From contig DEDN01000004.1 in assembly GCA_002349565.1 (NCBI GenBank), positions 63,171 through 89,177 of the forward strand: 26,007 nucleotides of DNA, read 5' to 3'. A program made the translations under genes and the position numbers. Positions within the stretch are counted from its first letter, which is position 1; every line of letters begins with the position of its first letter. This document shows, piece by piece, positions 1-6,986 of the stretch. Under the pieces are notes generated by a model. The model was not told where the DNA came from, did no database searches, and saw only the letters and a list, made by a program, of their open reading frames with translations. The stretch is from Alphaproteobacteria bacterium UBA2903 (GTDB lineage Bacteria > Pseudomonadota > Alphaproteobacteria > CAAGCB01 > CAG-977).

Positions 1-1
1 A

Positions 2-514
2 GCCGTTCTGGCGTTCAAAAGCGGCGCGATTGTAAGCAAAAAAATCGCGGCAAGAGTCAAAAGCGTCATCCTTCCCGCTGGCGCGCGCAGTCCCGAAAAG
101 TTTGCCAACAACTGCCTGAACTGCAATTTATGCGTTCAAAACTGCCCAATGAAGATTTTGAAAAAAGCCGATTCGGATTATCCCGCCGTTCATATCGATT
201 TGTCGGAAAACTTTTGCGCGTTCGACTGCCATAAATGCGGCGACGTCTGCCCGTCGGGGGCGATTCGCCGTTTGAGCCTGTCCGACAAACGGCGCACCCA
301 AACGGGATTGGCGGGCGTTGACGAATCGAAATGCGTCAAATGCGGGCTGTGCGTGATGAAATGCCCGAAACACGCGGTCAAAAAAGAACGGTTCGAAGAC
401 TTCCCCCGTTTCGATTCCGACCTTTGCATCGGCTGCGGCGCGTGCAAAATCGCCTGCCCCGTCGGCGCAATAACCGTCCAACCCGTTGAAGAACAAAGGC
501 TTTTGAGCGAATAA
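2..514 (+). CDS. Polyferredoxin-type 4Fe-4S protein, C-terminal part (5' end outside window)
   Basis: The frame is open from the left edge, so only the C-terminal 170 or so residues are visible; the first in-frame ATG (149) lies inside the cysteine region and is unlikely to be the true start. Four cysteine motifs are seen: CLNCNLCVQNCP, CAFDCHKCGDVCP (first gap three residues instead of two), CVKCGLCVMKCP and CIGCGACKIACP. These could hold up to four [4Fe-4S] clusters and suggest an electron-transfer role. The basic stretch before the first motif (KKIAARVKSV) would suit a cytoplasmic loop after membrane helices, as in NapH/YccM-like polyferredoxins, but no membrane segment is visible here. 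The partner and pathway are unknown. The next gene starts 93 bases downstream and seems to have its own promoter. Confidence 0.8.
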   Translation, partial: AVLAFKSGAIVSKKIAARVKSVILPAGARSPEKFANNCLNCNLCVQNCPMKILKKADSDYPAVHIDLSENFCAFDCHKCGDVCPSGAIRRLSLSDKRRTQTGLAGVDESKCVKCGLCVMKCPKHAVKKERFEDFPRFDSDLCIGCGACKIACPVGAITVQPVEEQRLLSE

Positions 515-541
515 GCTCTTTCCTCAAAAAAATTCAAACGA

Positions 542-570
542 TTGATTGACTTTTGATTTTTTTATGATAA
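542..570 (+). promoter_or_regulatory. Possible sigma-70 promoter of the TetR-family gene
   Basis: TTGATT (542-547) is followed after 17 bases by TGATAA (565-570). An alternative reading is TTGACT (546-551) with TATGAT (563-568), but that spacing of 11 is too short. The AT-rich stretch lies 38 bases before the ATG at 608. The match is weak. Confidence 0.3.
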
Positions 571-578
571 AGTGGCGC

Positions 579-592
579 TGTTTCGTTAAACA
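579..592. promoter_or_regulatory. Possible TetR operator palindrome
   Basis: TGTTT and AAACA form an inverted repeat with a 4-base centre, between the presumed -10 region and the start codon of the TetR-family gene. TetR proteins usually bind short palindromes in their own leader, so this is a candidate autoregulatory site. It is short enough to be chance. Confidence 0.3.
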
Positions 593-607
593 AAAGGATA
601 GCTTTTA

Positions 608-1282
608 ATGCCTACGGATTCAAAAGAACGATTGTTGGAAAAAGCCATGATCGTTTTCGCGGACAAAGGATACACGGAAACATCGACCCGTGAAATCGCC
701 CGTGTCGCGAATATGAACATTTCCGCAATCGCCTATTATTTCGGCGGGAAACAAGGGCTGTACCGCGCCGTTTTGGAAAACATCGTTCACGGTGTCGGGG
801 CGGCGGTTGACGGAACAATCGAATCGGCGGTCGCCGTTTTAAGCGACAAGAAATCAACGCCCGAACAGGCGGAAACGGCTTTGTGCGACATTATCAAAGC
901 GCTGGGGGAACTGCTGTATTCCACGCAGCTGCCCGATGAAGCGGTGACGGTGTTTTTGCATGAATACGCCAACCCGGGCGAGGAGTTTTCCACGCTGTAC
1001 GAAGGATTGATTTTCCCGATTCACAAAATTTTCGCGGATTTGATTATCAAAGCGACCGCCGCGACGGACAACGCGACGATTGAGGAAATCACGCTGTACA
1101 CGTTTCCGCTGTTCGCGTCGCTGTTTTCGTTCAAAGTCCGCAAACAAACCGTGCTGAAGCACGTTAAATGGCAAGACTACGGGAACAAGGAAATCGACAA
1201 ACTGATTTCCCTGATAATTAAACAAACGCGTTCGATTATCGCCCTTTACAAAAAGGAAACCAAGGATAAAGCCGATGGCTAA
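608..1282 (+). CDS. TetR-family transcriptional regulator (CerR/CecR-like)
   Basis: The protein has 224 residues, usual for the family. The N-terminal TetR helix-turn-helix spans about residues 6-52 and includes TSTREIARVANMNISAIAYY and FGGKQGLYRAVLE, the classic recognition-helix region. The remaining 165 or so residues are a helical ligand-binding and dimerisation domain. Its shape (long C-terminal half, HEYANPGEEF segment) resembles the CerR/CecR (YbiH, DUF1956) group, an assignment made from memory of the family. An AAAGGA ribosome site (about 592-597) precedes the ATG. The 3' end overlaps the start of the FadL-family gene by 8 bases, so the two are co-transcribed and probably translationally coupled. 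The likely role is control of this outer-membrane channel in response to a small hydrophobic ligand (inference). Confidence 0.85.
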   Translation: MPTDSKERLLEKAMIVFADKGYTETSTREIARVANMNISAIAYYFGGKQGLYRAVLENIVHGVGAAVDGTIESAVAVLSDKKSTPEQAETALCDIIKALGELLYSTQLPDEAVTVFLHEYANPGEEFSTLYEGLIFPIHKIFADLIIKATAATDNATIEEITLYTFPLFASLFSFKVRKQTVLKHVKWQDYGNKEIDKLISLIIKQTRSIIALYKKETKDKADG

Positions 1283-2564
1283 GACCACTTCTAAAATTAT
1301 TGCTTTGGCGTTGACAGGTGTTTGCGCCTCCACTTCCGCCAACGCCGCAGGTTGGCAGTTGAACGATTTCAGCGTTGCCGGTTTGGGCAGAGCGTATGCG
1401 GGCGGCGGCGTCGTCGGCGACGATTATTCCGCGCTGGCATACAACCCCGCGGGCATGACGCTGGGCGGAACGGGTGTGCAGGCGGGAATTTCCGTCATTC
1501 AGCTGCATGCGGATGTGACGGGTGAATATCCTGCGGGCAGCGGCAAACGCGATTCGACCAACGTCAACGTCACGACCGAAGTTCCGAATTTCTTTGCGCA
1601 ATACAAAGTCAACGACCGTGTCGCCGTCGGTTTCGGCGTATACGTTCCGTTCGGTCTGGCGATTGAATATCCCAAGGATTGGATCGGCACGGATCACGGC
1701 ATCGATTCCGAATTGGCGGTGATTGACTATTCGACCGCCGTCGCCGTCAAAGCGACCGACAAACTGTCTTTGGGCTTGGGCATTTTCGCGCGCAACGCCA
1801 ATGTTGATTTGACGTCCTCAACGACTATTCCCCCTGTTCCTGGTGCTACGTTTCCCGCTGGAAAATATGAAAACGAATTCGACCTGGACGACTGGGGATG
1901 GGGTCTGCATGTCGGCGCGATGTACGAATTCACGAAAAACACCCGTTTGGGCGTTTCGTACCGTTCGCGTTCCCAGCATAAAATCAAAGGCGATTTTGAC
2001 GCAATGAAAGGGAGTGGAATTCCGACAGTTGGCGCCACTTTGCCGATGGACGCGCCCGAACAAGTGCAGTTGTCGGGTTATCACAAGCTGAACGACAAAA
2101 TCGGTTTAAGCGCGGGCGCCAAATGGACGCGTTGGACACGGTTTGATGCTTTAACAATTAATAATTCCGTTTCGCATGTCGAAGTCGCGCAGCGTTGGAA
2201 AAATGCGTGGAATTTCAGCTTGGGCATGGACTACTACCATTCCGAAAACTGGACGTTCCGCACGGGTATCGGTTTTGATGAAAGCCCCGTTCCCAATTCG
2301 CACGAACGCACGACCGCGATTGCCGACAACGACCGTTGGGAAATCGCCTTGGGCGCCAGCTACAAGAAAAGCGCGTGGACGTTCGACATGGGATACATGT
2401 TTCTGTATCTGCCGCATTATTCGGTACACAACAACCGTCATAACTTAGCTGGGCAAGCTCCTCAGACAAATGGTGTAGATTTGCCGCAGATTGACGCCCG
2501 TTATCACACAACAGCCCACGTGTTGGGTTTGCAAGTTCAGTATTCCTTTGACGCAACCCCCTAA
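1275..2564 (+). CDS. FadL/OmpP1-family outer-membrane transport protein
   Basis: The 429-residue protein begins with a Sec signal peptide; the likely cleavage is after residue 24 (STSANA|AGW). The mature N-terminus has the FadL plug signature: GWQLNDFSVAGLGRAYAGG followed by YNPAGMT. The rest alternates short amphipathic strands, as expected of a 14-stranded beta-barrel, and the C-terminus approaches QVQYSF before four extra residues. FadL proteins carry long-chain fatty acids or other hydrophobic compounds across the outer membrane; the substrate cannot be told here. The ATG at 1275 has AAGGA (1262-1266) at good spacing and overlaps the end of the TetR gene by 8 bases. A strong terminator follows the stop. 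No fatty-acid degradation genes are adjacent. Confidence 0.9.
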   Translation: MAKTTSKIIALALTGVCASTSANAAGWQLNDFSVAGLGRAYAGGGVVGDDYSALAYNPAGMTLGGTGVQAGISVIQLHADVTGEYPAGSGKRDSTNVNVTTEVPNFFAQYKVNDRVAVGFGVYVPFGLAIEYPKDWIGTDHGIDSELAVIDYSTAVAVKATDKLSLGLGIFARNANVDLTSSTTIPPVPGATFPAGKYENEFDLDDWGWGLHVGAMYEFTKNTRLGVSYRSRSQHKIKGDFDAMKGSGIPTVGATLPMDAPEQVQLSGYHKLNDKIGLSAGAKWTRWTRFDALTINNSVSHVEVAQRWKNAWNFSLGMDYYHSENWTFRTGIGFDESPVPNSHERTTAIADNDRWEIALGASYKKSAWTFDMGYMFLYLPHYSVHNNRHNLAGQAPQTNGVDLPQIDARYHTTAHVLGLQVQYSFDATP

Positions 2565-2596
2565 TTGCGTCCTCCAACCCCTTAAAGGAATCTGAA

Positions 2597-2635
2597 AGCC
2601 GCCGCCTTTTCCCCTAAAGGCGGCGGTTCTTTTTT
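2597..2635 (+). terminator. Rho-independent terminator after the FadL-family gene
   Basis: A perfect 11-bp GC-rich stem (2599-2609 with 2616-2626) has a 6-base loop and is followed by a T-rich run (TTCTTTTTT). It ends the tetR-fadL transcript. Confidence 0.9.
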
Positions 2636-2676
2636 GAAAAAAGTCAAAAAATTCGCCGTTTTTTGCAAGATTTCCC

Positions 2677-2705
2677 TTGACGGAACGGCACTTTGGGGAT
2701 AAAAG
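2677..2705 (+). promoter_or_regulatory. Sigma-70-type promoter of rpmB
   Basis: TTGACG (2677-2682), 17 bases, then TAAAAG (2700-2705). The same TTGACG -35 occurs before alr and the HU gene. It lies between the upstream terminator and the rpmB start. Confidence 0.5.
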
Positions 2706-2743
2706 AAAGCTTCAGTTTTTTCTTCGTTTAAAGGAATTGTGTT

Positions 2744-3040
2744 ATGGCAAAACGTTGCATCATTACCGGAAAAGGCGTGTTGACGGGAAATAACGTTTCA
2801 CACGCGAACAACAAAGCCCGCCGTCGGTTTTTGCCGAATCTGCAGGCGGTTTCCTTGTTGAGCGAAACGCTGGGCACGACGGTCACGCTGCGTGTTTCCA
2901 CCCGCGGATTGCGTTCCATCGAACACAACGGCGGTTTGGACGCGTATCTGACGGGTACCCCGAACAGCAAGCTGTCTTGCGAAGCCAAGCGCTTGAAAAA
3001 AAGCATCCTGTCCGCCGGTTCGAAAAAATCCGCCGAATAA
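2744..3040 (+). CDS. rpmB: 50S ribosomal protein L28
   Basis: The 98-residue basic protein matches L28 along its full length. It starts MAKRCIITGKGVLTGNNVSHANNK in the genome, where the MAKRC..TGKG..TGNNVSHANNK signature is typical, followed by RRRFLPNLQ and TLRVSTRGLRSIEHNGGLDAYL. L28 is a component of the large ribosomal subunit. The length suits alphaproteobacterial L28, and there is no CxxC zinc pair, so it is the zinc-independent form. An AAAGGA ribosome site (2730-2735) precedes the ATG. The gene stands alone between two terminators, with its own promoter, and converges on alr. Confidence 0.97.
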   Translation: MAKRCIITGKGVLTGNNVSHANNKARRRFLPNLQAVSLLSETLGTTVTLRVSTRGLRSIEHNGGLDAYLTGTPNSKLSCEAKRLKKSILSAGSKKSAE

Positions 3041-3060
3041 ACGGTAACGCTTCAAGAATC

Positions 3061-3090
3061 AACCCCGTATGAACATCATGCGGGGTTTTC
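3061..3090. terminator. Hairpin terminator shared by rpmB and alr
   Basis: An 11-bp stem with one G-T pair (3061-3071 with 3077-3087) and a 5-base loop is followed by TTCTGTT on the + strand. It lies 20 bases after rpmB and just past the alr stop codon, so it may also help to end the opposing alr transcript, although the minus-strand T-run is weak. Confidence 0.75.
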
Positions 3091-3092
3091 TG

Positions 3093-4118
3093 TTATTTGA
3101 ACTCAACAGTCATTCCCGAAAACGAACACATGATTTCGGTATCCAGCCTGCCCGAATCGCGGGACAAGTCGTTAATCGTGTAAAGATCGTCCAGCAAATA
3201 CGCTTTCGCCAAAGCGGAATCGGGAACGCCGGTCGCATCGCACGTCAAAAGCCCCATGGAAATCCTGCCGACGACAGGCGCGGCAAAGCGTTCGTTTTCC
3301 GCTTTGAAAAACACCGTTCCGCCTGTTGTTCGGGGAATCCCGTTTGCGTATCCGATTGCAGCGACCGCGATTTTCGTTTTCCGCTTTGCCGTCCACGTCG
3401 CGCCGTAGCCGACGGAATCGCCCGCATCAACCGTTTCGACCTGCACAACGGGGGCGGTCAGGGTCAGAACGGGCTTCAAGTCCGTTTTGTCGGGAAACAC
3501 GTTAATCCCGAACAGCGCCGCGCCCGTGCGGACTTCACCGACTTTCAGCGTTTCGGGCTTGATTAAAAACGCGTCCAGCCCAAGGCTTGCCGTTTCGGGA
3601 TTTAAAACGGACAGCGCGTTTTCAAAAGCCGCAAACTGTTTCGCGTTCTGAGCTTGAACGGCGGGACTTGCCAAATCTTCGGCGGCGCAGGACAAATGCG
3701 TCATCACGCTTGAAACGCGGTTATCCCCCTTGAACGCCGCATAATCGCGCACGCCCAAGCGGTTAAATCCCGTTTCGACGTTCAGCACAAATCCGCCGTC
3801 CCAAAGTTTTGCCTGCTCCACGCTTGAAATCACGGGAGTCAGGCGTTTTTCGGCGAACAAAGCCGCGCTGTCGCCGTCAATGCCGTTCAGCACGTTGATT
3901 TGCAAGTCGGGAAAAGCGCCGCGCAGTTCCGCCCCCTCTTGCGCCGTTGAAACGTAAACCGCCTCCGCATCCCGCAAAGCCCGCGTAATTTCGACCGCGC
4001 CCAATCCGTACGCGTTTGACTTGACGACGGGACAAACCCGCGCCCGCGTTAATCGGCAAACGGTTTCAAAGTTTTGACGGACGGCGTTTAAATCAACGGT
4101 CAGGCACGGACGGGTCAT
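3093..4118 (-). CDS. alr: Alanine racemase, divergent
   Basis: The family converts L-alanine to D-alanine for peptidoglycan with pyridoxal phosphate. At 341 residues the protein is shorter than usual (about 360-380). Visible catalytic features are K33 in VVKSNAYGLGA (Schiff-base lysine), Y238 in SVGYGATW (second catalytic base), H141, R120 in NVETGFNRLG, and R197 in VRTGAALFG. Several canonical positions differ: N113 replaces the usual lysine before (V/I)DTG, LGLDA (180-183 region) replaces the ANSA/G cofactor-phosphate motif, GYANG replaces GYADG, and SMGLL replaces SMDxx. The start has a good ribosome site (AAGGGA on the minus strand, about 4125-4130) and a strong promoter upstream. It may be a genuine but diverged alanine racemase or a paralogue with changed substrate preference. 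Confidence 0.85.
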   Translation of the reverse strand: MTRPCLTVDLNAVRQNFETVCRLTRARVCPVVKSNAYGLGAVEITRALRDAEAVYVSTAQEGAELRGAFPDLQINVLNGIDGDSAALFAEKRLTPVISSVEQAKLWDGGFVLNVETGFNRLGVRDYAAFKGDNRVSSVMTHLSCAAEDLASPAVQAQNAKQFAAFENALSVLNPETASLGLDAFLIKPETLKVGEVRTGAALFGINVFPDKTDLKPVLTLTAPVVQVETVDAGDSVGYGATWTAKRKTKIAVAAIGYANGIPRTTGGTVFFKAENERFAAPVVGRISMGLLTCDATGVPDSALAKAYLLDDLYTINDLSRDSGRLDTEIMCSFSGMTVEFK

Positions 4119-4147
4119 CGCAAAATCCCTTTTGAAAAACGGCGCGA

Positions 4148-4176
4148 ACTATAGCATTTTTGCGGGCTTCCGTCAA
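4148..4176 (-). promoter_or_regulatory. Sigma-70 promoter of alr
   Basis: On the minus strand, TTGACG (4171-4176) is followed after 17 bases by TATAGT (4148-4153), with a TGC just before the -10 (extended -10). This is the best sigma-70-type match in the window, about 30 bases from the alr ATG. Confidence 0.75.
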
Positions 4177-4186
4177 ACAAAGCTTT

Positions 4187-4202
4187 TGGCACGGCTTTTG
4201 CA
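4187..4202 (+). promoter_or_regulatory. Sigma-54 (RpoN) promoter of the fliK-flgD-flgE operon
   Basis: TGGCACG, four bases, then TTGCA matches the -24/-12 consensus; the invariant GG (4188-4189) and GC (4200-4201) are exactly ten bases apart. Transcription would start near 4213, about 20 bases before the fliK ATG and just upstream of AAGGAG (4221-4226). Hook genes in alphaproteobacteria such as Caulobacter are known to use sigma-54. No enhancer-binding site was recognised. Confidence 0.85.
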
Positions 4203-4232
4203 TAAATCAAGAACAAACAAAAGGAGCGCGCC

Positions 4233-6152
4233 ATGGACGTATCGGTTTTCAACACCCTTATCAGCACGACGGATTCGGACAATCCGTTCGGCGTAACACT
4301 CGCGCCCGCGCCTGCGCCGAAAAACAGCATTTCGACGGGCGAAGCGTTTTTGAACGTATTGAACCAAGTCCGCAACGGCAAGACGGAAAAATCATCCGAA
4401 GCGGTGTTCAGCACGCTGACTTCGCGGGCGGAAACATCCGCCAACGCAAAAAAAATCGGCACATCCGACAACGCGTCGCAAAACGTGCGGGTGATTAAAG
4501 TTCACTTGAAGCGGACGCGTTCGTCGTCGACTTTGGCGAAAGCGGAAGCTCAACCCGCAGAAAAACCGCAGGAAAAACAATCGCTTCCGTCCATGGAAAC
4601 GGTGCAGCCGAGCGAACAAAGCCCCTCGTCGGTCGCTTTGACGGCGGATAACGCCGTCAAACAATCGGATTTCGAGCAGAAAACCGTCGAAAAAATCACG
4701 GAACAGCCCGCCGATTTGCCGACGGACGCGACCGCGGCGGATATTTTGCTGTTTGCCGCTTTGCCCGTCGAAAAGCCCGTCGAAACCGAACAAGCGGAAT
4801 CTTTTACCCCCGTCAAAGCCGACGATGCCGCCCCCGTTGAACAAAGCGCGCCCGAACAAACGGCTGACGTTTTGCCTTCCCAAGTCCCCGAACAAACCGA
4901 ATCCGCGCCACGGCAAACCGAACGCGCCCCCGAACAAATCAAACAACAGCCCGTTCAATTCGCGGAAAAACAGGAAACGCCCGTCCCCGTTCAAACGGCG
5001 GAAAAGCCCGTCGCTAATCCCGTCATCAAACGGGAAACAGCGCAAAACGAACCCGAACGGCAGGCTGAAGTCCCCTCCGAACAAATCGAAACCGTCCCCG
5101 TCGAAACCGCAAAGGATACCGTCAAAGTCCAACCCGTGAAAACGGAAATCAAAGCTGTTACGGCGGAAACGAAAACAACGCAAATCCGACCGCGGCAGAC
5201 GGAAACAGCCGAAATCGCGGACGCGCCCGCCGAAGCCGCCCCCGAACACTTTGAACGCGCGCAAAAGCAAGCCGAAAAACTGGCGAAAGAACTGCCCGCG
5301 GACACCAAAATCGCGCTGACGGTCGAAACGCAAACGGCTCAACCCGCCGTCGCTTTGAAAACGGCTTCGGCTCCGCCCGCCGAACACAAAGAAGCCCGCG
5401 CGTCTGCAAAAGCGCAAGCCGAAACCGGGCAGGCGGAATCTTTTGCCCCGTTGACGGCGGAATCTTCCGCGCCGCAAAAAGCCCCCGCGGCTCAGCCGAC
5501 ACCGCGCGCCGCCCCGGCTCAACAGCAGGAACAGCAACAGCAAATTCGGCAAAACGACGCTTTTCAGCCTTTGTTTGCGCCCGTGCAATCGGCGGTTCAG
5601 AACGTTGAAGCCGCGGAAACCGCCCCTGTTTCCGCTGCCGTTTCCGCCGTATCGAACACCGCGGCGGCTCAGCCCGCCGTCTTCACCGCCCCGAACGAAC
5701 TGAAAGGAAAAGCGGTGTCCGCCCCCGTTGTGTCGCAAAAACAAACGCCCGTCAACGATTTGGTCGATCAAATCAAAGTCAAAATCACCAAAGCGTTCAA
5801 AGACGGCACGGACAAAATCGAAATCATCCTGCGTCCCAAAGAGCTTGGCACAATCCGCGTTCGTCTTGAAACGGACAAGGAGGGCAAGACGACCGTTCAT
5901 CTGACGGCTTCGCGCGCGGAAACAATCGATATGCTGCAACGCGACGTTTCCGCGTTGAAACAAGCGCTGAACGACGCGGGTTTAAACACAAGCGACCAAG
6001 CCTTTACGTTCAATTACCGCGGCGAGGAACAACAAAATTCTTCACACGAACAAAAAACGGCAAGCTTTTTGCATAATGAAGCGCAAGCGGAATCCGAAAC
6101 TCTGGATTCCCCCGAAGATTTCGGCAATCACGCTTTGAACATTCGGGTTTAA
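4233..6152 (+). CDS. fliK: Flagellar hook-length control protein FliK
   Basis: FliK is exported during hook assembly, measures hook length and switches the export gate from hook to filament substrates. The 639-residue protein ends with a Flg_hook domain at about residues 508-590 (NDLVDQIKVKI, KIEIILRPKELGTIRVRL, VHLTASRAETIDMLQ, LKQALNDAGL), which identifies it. Before this lies some 400 residues of low-complexity sequence rich in Pro, Glu, Gln, Ala, Lys and Val (repeated PVE, EQT, AEK patterns), as expected of a disordered ruler. That region carries a long antisense open frame which is only a shadow. AAGGAG (4221-4226) precedes the ATG. flgD follows after 15 bases. Regulation is by the sigma-54 site at 4187-4202. 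Confidence 0.9.
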   Translation: MDVSVFNTLISTTDSDNPFGVTLAPAPAPKNSISTGEAFLNVLNQVRNGKTEKSSEAVFSTLTSRAETSANAKKIGTSDNASQNVRVIKVHLKRTRSSSTLAKAEAQPAEKPQEKQSLPSMETVQPSEQSPSSVALTADNAVKQSDFEQKTVEKITEQPADLPTDATAADILLFAALPVEKPVETEQAESFTPVKADDAAPVEQSAPEQTADVLPSQVPEQTESAPRQTERAPEQIKQQPVQFAEKQETPVPVQTAEKPVANPVIKRETAQNEPERQAEVPSEQIETVPVETAKDTVKVQPVKTEIKAVTAETKTTQIRPRQTETAEIADAPAEAAPEHFERAQKQAEKLAKELPADTKIALTVETQTAQPAVALKTASAPPAEHKEARASAKAQAETGQAESFAPLTAESSAPQKAPAAQPTPRAAPAQQQEQQQQIRQNDAFQPLFAPVQSAVQNVEAAETAPVSAAVSAVSNTAAAQPAVFTAPNELKGKAVSAPVVSQKQTPVNDLVDQIKVKITKAFKDGTDKIEIILRPKELGTIRVRLETDKEGKTTVHLTASRAETIDMLQRDVSALKQALNDAGLNTSDQAFTFNYRGEEQQNSSHEQKTASFLHNEAQAESETLDSPEDFGNHALNIRV

Positions 6153-6167
6153 CGACAGGAGGACACC

Positions 6168-6899
6168 ATGGCAGACACAGCGGCACTCAGCGGATTGGGC
6201 GCGTTAAACAGCGCGCAGGCGTCGGGCAAAGACTCCGCGTCGTCGAAAACAAAGCTGTTCGATGATATGGAGGCGTTTTTGTACCTGTTGACGCAACAGC
6301 TGAAATACCAAGACCCCCTCGACCCCATGGACACGGCGGAATACACCAACCAGCTGGTTCAATACGCTCAAGTCGAACAAAGCATTCAGACGAACAGCTA
6401 TTTGGAAACGGTCATTTCTCAAAACGTCAATTCGATGTCCGCGCAATCGGTCAGCTATATGGACAAAGTCGTGCAGGCTTTAAGCGACTATGTGCCTTTG
6501 CAGAACGGACATGCAAAATTTTCCTACATTCTGTCCGCCGACGCGTCGAACTGCGTCGTGGCTTTGCGTGATTCGTCGGGCAACTTCGTAAAGACGTTTT
6601 CGGGCGTCGAAGTGTCGCAGGGACGCCATGAATTGACATGGGACGGCACGGACAACAGCGGCAACAAATTGGAAGACGGCGCGTATACGCTGGTCGTCAC
6701 GGCGACGGACGCTTCGGGCGCGTCGGTCGAAACGCAAAAAACGGTCTACGGCAAAGTTACGGGCGTCGCCTATGACGGTGAAAAGGTCGCCATCGGCATG
6801 GGCGCGGTCGCCGTCGATATGAACAACATTTTGGCAATTCATCAAAACAGCGAACTGGATTTGCCGAAATCGGACACTTCGGGAACACAAACGGTTTAA
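6168..6899 (+). CDS. flgD: Flagellar hook-assembly scaffold (hook cap) FlgD
   Basis: FlgD caps the growing hook and allows FlgE subunits to polymerise. The 243-residue protein has the conserved N-terminal segment FLYLLTQQLKYQDPLDPMD (about residues 38-56) followed by TNQLVQYAQVEQS, diagnostic for FlgD. The C-terminal half contains the FlgD Ig-like and Tudor-like regions, including LTWDGTDNSGNKLEDGAYT. It lies between fliK and flgE with an AGGAGG ribosome site about 7 bases before the ATG. It is co-transcribed from the sigma-54 promoter ahead of fliK. Length is usual for the family. Confidence 0.95.
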   Translation: MADTAALSGLGALNSAQASGKDSASSKTKLFDDMEAFLYLLTQQLKYQDPLDPMDTAEYTNQLVQYAQVEQSIQTNSYLETVISQNVNSMSAQSVSYMDKVVQALSDYVPLQNGHAKFSYILSADASNCVVALRDSSGNFVKTFSGVEVSQGRHELTWDGTDNSGNKLEDGAYTLVVTATDASGASVETQKTVYGKVTGVAYDGEKVAIGMGAVAVDMNNILAIHQNSELDLPKSDTSGTQTV

Positions 6900-6913
6900 C
6901 AACACAACGGAAT

Positions 6914-6937
6914 TTTGCCGAACAGAACAACGGCAAA
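6914..6937. repeat. Inverted repeat between flgD and flgE
   Basis: TTTGCCG (6914-6920) and CGGCAAA (6931-6937) form a 7-bp stem with a 10-base loop in the 87-base flgD-flgE gap. It could be an mRNA structure or a protein site. The run after it (CCACTTTTT) is a poor terminator tail. Confidence 0.4.
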
Positions 6938-6986
6938 CCACTTTTTCAGGCAGAACCGCCGCGAAAAACGATAAAGGAGAAAATCA

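Noticed and set aside
4392..5963. 523-residue Arg/Gly/Phe-rich frame antisense to fliK
   Set aside because: It mirrors the low-complexity Pro/Glu/Gln/Ala linker of FliK; the repetitive composition comes from the sense-strand bias.
6949..6962. Second sigma-54 promoter before flgE (GG-10-GC)
   Set aside because: The spacing fits, but the -12 element (CCGCCGC) lacks the TTGC core and the -24 reads AGGCAG; probably chance.
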